From: Pelagophyceae sp. CCMP2097
Taxonomy: Eukaryota; Sar; Pelagophyceae
DNA: 20,333 nt
Assembly: GCA_026770575.1 (NCBI GenBank)
Contig: MU657168.1
Location: 399,394-419,726 of the forward strand
Reading direction: 5' to 3'
A program made the position numbers and the translations under genes. The notes beneath the pieces are model-generated. The model was not told the DNA's origin. It saw only the letters and a program-made list of their open reading frames with translations, and did not search any database. Positions 17,370-20,333 of this stretch are shown here, piece after piece (position 1 is the stretch's first letter; each line of letters starts with the position of its first letter).

Positions 17370-19046
17370 TTATCTGGTGCGGGGTTTCACGGGGTCGTCG
17401 TGCGGGAAGAACACTTCGTTTCGCGCGGCGCCTGGCGTGGCGTCGGGCATGTCTGGCGGCCGCGGGTATCGCCGTGGGTGCGAGCTTGGCGACGCGCCCG
17501 CGACGGACCGCGACGACCCAACGCGCCGCGCGCTCGCCTGCTTCGGGTACCGCGGCGGCGACAGCGTGCCCCGCGGCGACTCGCCGTGCGGCGTCGCGGG
17601 CAGCCAGACGGAGATGTGCTCGTCGTCGAGCGGCGTCGGGAGGTCGATGGAAACAAAGGGAGCATCGAGTCCCGAAACGTCGACGACGCGCGCGCTGCCG
17701 AGGGACATGGACGCGCCGAGCCGAATACGCGGCGCGCGGCCGAACTGCAGCGGTTCCGACGGCGGTGAGAGCAAAGCCGGCGGTTTTGACGACATGCCGA
17801 CGGTCTTCGACACCAGCTTCTTCGACACGAGAAACCGCCTCTCCACCGCCGGCCGCGACGCCTCGACGGAGTGCAGGCCGTCGCCATCGCCGCGCCAGTA
17901 GTCGCGGTCGTCGTCCGGTGGCGTCGGAGGTCGCCTCCGGCGGTCCTGCGGCGAGCCGTGCATCGGCGACGCTTCGTAGTGCTCCGGCGACGCCTCGTAG
18001 CGCGCGGATGGCCGCCGCGACGTGTCGTCGAAGCGGCGCGCCGAGCCGCTCCCGTCTTCCCGAGCGCGGCGCCTCGACGACGACGACGACGACGACGAGG
18101 GCCGCCAGCGATCGCGCCGGTCCTCGTCCGTCACCGGCGACGAGGAAGGGCGGCCCTCGAGCTGGGAGGGCGCGTAGCGCCGCCGCGGCGAATGGTACGT
18201 CGCCGGCTCGGCGCTCGGCGGGCGCGAGCGCCCGGCGCTCGGCGGCGTCTGCCGTGGCTCGAGCGCGTCCTGGAGCGCGCCGTCGCCATCCGCCTCAAAG
18301 CCGACGGCGTCGACGTCCGAGACGTCGCCGTTGTCCGTCGAGAAGCCGACGCGCGCCTCACGCGGGTCGGACGACGGCGGCTCGAGGTACGACGAGCCGC
18401 GGCAGTCAGCGTCGCTGCAGAAGTCGCCAGAGTTGCGGTCGGCCGGGGAGCGCGCGGCGGCGTCGCTGGCGGGCGACAGTGGGGCCCTGGACGACGCCTT
18501 GAGCTCGATGGCCTCGTCGACTTTGTCGTTGGCCTCGCGCGCGCACTCGTCCAGCTCGTCTTCGAGCTGTTGTATATAAGTGTCCCGCTGCGCCAGCGTC
18601 GCGCGTAAAGCGTCGCCGCGCACGCGCTCCTTGGCGCAGTCGGCCTGGAGCTTGGCCGCGTCGGCCTGATGCCGCGCCGAGTCGGCCGTTGCGGCCTTTA
18701 GAGCTTCTTCTAAAGCGTCCTCGCTCAGGCCGCGGTCGGCGGCGGCGGCGGCGCCGCGTTTCTCGAGCTGCGCGGCGAGGTCGCGGTTCTCCGCCTCGAG
18801 CAGCTCGACGAGGTCCTCGAGTTCGGCGACCTGGCCGACGCCCGTCGGAGACGCCTGCGGCCGCTGGCGCGCCAGCAGCGCCTCGAGCTCGTCGACGAGC
18901 TGCTCCGCGTCGGCGAACCTTTGCGCGTGCGCGGTGGCCTCGGCCTCCTTGTCGCGCGCAAAGGCCACGAGGCGGCGCAGCGTCTCGGCGTGGTGGCCGT
19001 CGAGCTCGATGGCGCACTCCTCCAGAAAGGCCTCGGACCCCGACAT
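17370..19046 (-). CDS. Coiled-coil protein with Ser/Arg/Pro-rich tail
   Basis: A single 558-aa frame from the ATG at 19046 (MSGSEAFLEECAIELDGHHA) to TAA at 17370. Residues 1 to about 195 are heptad-like and charged (EQLVDELEALLARQ, QVAELEDLVELLEAENRDLA, TYIQQLEDELDECAREAND), predicting a long coiled coil. Residues about 200-450 are low complexity, rich in Ser, Arg and Pro, with a run of eight serines encoded by a TCG repeat near 18071-18093 and many SP/TP sites. The C-terminal segment has short hydrophobic patches (APFVSIDLP, EHISVWLP). There is no signal peptide, unlike most neighbours, so it is probably cytosolic or cytoskeletal. I do not recognise a specific family. The frame is open upstream of 19046 but there runs through AT-rich promoter sequence. 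Confidence 0.75.
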   Translation of the reverse strand: MSGSEAFLEECAIELDGHHAETLRRLVAFARDKEAEATAHAQRFADAEQLVDELEALLARQRPQASPTGVGQVAELEDLVELLEAENRDLAAQLEKRGAAAAADRGLSEDALEEALKAATADSARHQADAAKLQADCAKERVRGDALRATLAQRDTYIQQLEDELDECAREANDKVDEAIELKASSRAPLSPASDAAARSPADRNSGDFCSDADCRGSSYLEPPSSDPREARVGFSTDNGDVSDVDAVGFEADGDGALQDALEPRQTPPSAGRSRPPSAEPATYHSPRRRYAPSQLEGRPSSSPVTDEDRRDRWRPSSSSSSSSRRRAREDGSGSARRFDDTSRRPSARYEASPEHYEASPMHGSPQDRRRRPPTPPDDDRDYWRGDGDGLHSVEASRPAVERRFLVSKKLVSKTVGMSSKPPALLSPPSEPLQFGRAPRIRLGASMSLGSARVVDVSGLDAPFVSIDLPTPLDDEHISVWLPATPHGESPRGTLSPPRYPKQASARRVGSSRSVAGASPSSHPRRYPRPPDMPDATPGAARNEVFFPHDDPVKPRTR

Positions 19047-19487
19047 GGCTACCCACGGAGAGGCGGACGCCGACCCGAGACCGGGGCCGCCTCCGATAGG
19101 CGCGCCCCGGACACCGCGCGCCTGGCTCTTTTCCCGTTCCGCCGAACGCGTCAAAAACTGAAAACCGTCGCCAAAAACAACAAGTTCCGAAATTGTCAAT
19201 AATTGGAAATTGTTCCGAATTCGCGAAACAAGTGACTGGGCACCCATACCACTGCGAGGAGACGCCGCGCTATATGTGCTGACGCGCTCTCCGAGGCCTT
19301 GGCTCCGGGCCTCTGGGCCTGGAAGCCAACCTTTGACTCGGGTTTGACGGTCATACCCCTTTGGGCCAGCCCCACCCAGCTGGCCAGGGTGGATCTTGAG
19401 CAAGCAACTGTTTTATAAAAAAACATTGCGATGTTGATGTCACGGTTCGCAATTCGACGGCGGGGTGCTTCTTCGGCGACGATTGGC
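19047..19487. promoter_or_regulatory. Divergent promoter between the coiled-coil and CpeT-like genes
   Basis: The AT-rich core at about 19169-19220 contains CCGAAATTGTC (19187-19197) and TTGGAAATTGTTCCGAATTCG (19203-19223), two copies of the GAAATTGT motif 17 bases apart in the same orientation. The second lies about 160 bases from the coiled-coil ATG. The dispersed element shared with the katG promoter is at 19365-19407. In-frame ATGs at 19431 and 19437 precede the start I prefer (19488). Confidence 0.55.
19365..19407 (+). repeat. Dispersed element upstream of the CpeT-like gene (copy 2 of 2)
   Basis: GCCAGCCCCACCCAG (19365-19379), then CTGGCC, then AGGGTGGAT..TG..CAAGCAA. It is the counterpart of 4526-4559. 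This copy contains CCACCC and GGGTGG as a short inverted repeat around CTGGCC. It ends 24 bases before the first candidate ATG (19431). Confidence 0.6.
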
Positions 19488-20318
19488 ATGCGCCTCGTTC
19501 TCGTGGCGCTGCTCGCGTGGGCGGCGAGCCCGCTCGTTTCTCGGCCGGCGCTGCGGCGCGGCAAAACTGCGCGCGGCGCGGCGCCGGCCCTCGACGATGC
19601 TTTTGAAGATGCTTTTGACGACATGTTCCACGGCGACTTTGACAACTGGGACCAAGTCCAGAACGAGCGCGCCGCCGGCATCGAAAAGGCGCAGGGCCAC
19701 GAGCATATCCACTGCGCGCTCCGGCGCATCCCACACGACCGCACGGCGGCCATCGTGGGGGAGCGCGAGGCGGCGGCGGCGGACTCTGTGATGCTGGCGT
19801 GCTACTACCTCGACGCGGACCCGTCGCGCGTCTTCCGGCTGCGCGCCTACGCGCTCGAGCGCCTCGGCGACGGGGCTCGCGAGATGCGCCTCTACCGGCC
19901 GCCGCTGCGCGCGCTCGACGCGGCGCACGCCGCCGCCGCGGAGCTGCCGACGCGCGGCGTCGCCGCCGCGACCACGAAAATGGCGGCGATGGACTGCGGC
20001 GCCTGGGAGCTCCTCGACGGCTGCGACGTGACGTGGCGGCCGAGCGGCTCGGGCTTCCGCGGGACGATGCGCGCGGGCGGCTGCGTGATCACGTCGCAGT
20101 ACAACGCCAGCCGCAGCATGCTCATCAAGGACGACCTCGGGCTCTCCGCGGAAGCACTCTGCGTCGATGACCGCGGCTACGACGGCGCCACGGGCGCGCA
20201 GATCTACGGCTCCAAGGAGGGTGTCCCGTACAGAATGGAGCGCGTCCTCGTCCCGTCGCCGCTCGAGTGGACGCTCGGCGAGGCGTTCAAGCTCGCAGAC
20301 GGACCTTCCGCGAGATGA
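19488..20318 (+). CDS. CpeT/CpcT-like (T-type phycobiliprotein lyase family) protein, signal-peptide bearing
   Basis: A single 276-aa frame ending in TGA at 20316-20318, 15 bases before the window end. From the ATG at 19488, MRLVLVALLAWAASPLVS is hydrophobic, then basic (RPALRRGKTARG), as in a signal plus transit leader of an alga with a complex plastid; starts at 19431 or 19437 would add 17-19 residues. The body resembles the CpeT/CpcT family: HEHIHCALRRIP, ACYYLDADPSRVFRLRAYAL, GCDVTWRPSGSGFRGTM with GGCVI, and a C-terminal YGSKEGVPYRMERV. In cyanobacteria these proteins attach bilins to phycobiliprotein cysteines. Homologues occur in algae without phycobilisomes, where the role is unclear. 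It is probably plastid-located if the leader is bipartite. Confidence 0.72.
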   Translation: MRLVLVALLAWAASPLVSRPALRRGKTARGAAPALDDAFEDAFDDMFHGDFDNWDQVQNERAAGIEKAQGHEHIHCALRRIPHDRTAAIVGEREAAAADSVMLACYYLDADPSRVFRLRAYALERLGDGAREMRLYRPPLRALDAAHAAAAELPTRGVAAATTKMAAMDCGAWELLDGCDVTWRPSGSGFRGTMRAGGCVITSQYNASRSMLIKDDLGLSAEALCVDDRGYDGATGAQIYGSKEGVPYRMERVLVPSPLEWTLGEAFKLADGPSAR

Positions 20319-20333
20319 CGTTCGACTAAAAAT

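Noticed and set aside
17257..17400. Short plus-strand frame containing LPTEEEFLTKGG between the converging genes
   Set aside because: It has no recognisable domain, no upstream element, and overlaps the end of the coiled-coil gene.
1..20333. tRNA, rRNA, transposase or bacterial operon features
   Set aside because: I scanned for cloverleaf-like segments, DDE-type transposase motifs and Shine-Dalgarno-led gene chains and found none I could support.

Overview
The window looks like nuclear DNA from a GC-rich, gene-dense, photosynthetic eukaryote, not a bacterium. Most genes are split by short GT-AG introns (about 50-210 nt). The reading frame is restored only when these are removed, most predicted proteins start with a secretory signal peptide, and there are no Shine-Dalgarno sites or operons. 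A CpeT-like bilin lyase and KatG in this setting suggest a small marine alga, perhaps a stramenopile of the pelagophyte type. That assignment is inference from composition and gene content.

Layout, left to right: an AT-rich edge with a nested hairpin (1-250); a small secreted ORF (273-497, -); a seven-exon gene fusing a GT4-type and a GT10 (fucosyltransferase-type) domain (775-4264, -); an AT-rich divergent promoter; an eleven-exon secreted catalase-peroxidase, katG (4733-7974, +); an intronless secreted SAM methyltransferase (8449-9984, +); a frame-broken BTB/T1-domain gene (10281-11107, -); a five-exon CgeB-like glycosyltransferase (11479-14524, -); a 101-bp divergent promoter; a five-exon prolyl-4-hydroxylase-like 2-oxoglutarate oxygenase with a 16-copy hexapeptide tail and a C-terminal membrane anchor (14626-17108, +); an intronless coiled-coil protein (17370-19046, -); and a CpeT-like protein (19488-20318, +).

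As a group, two multi-domain glycosyltransferases, a membrane-anchored prolyl-hydroxylase-like enzyme, a secreted methyltransferase and a secreted peroxidase point to endomembrane or cell-surface glycoprotein chemistry. Hydroxyproline-linked glycosylation is a possible theme, but this is inferred from neighbourhood only.

Three genome-scale signals stand out. (1) Many introns carry 10-33 bp direct, usually tandem, duplications, one of them straddling a splice donor, and a duplication of the same size class breaks the BTB exon. (2) A near-identical AT-rich element, TCGAATTG-N(3-4)-TTTTGAAATTGTTC, lies upstream of two unrelated genes, and its GAAATTGTT core recurs in other intergenic stretches. 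(3) A second dispersed element lies upstream of katG and of the CpeT-like gene. Exon borders were worked out by eye from frame continuity and family motifs.
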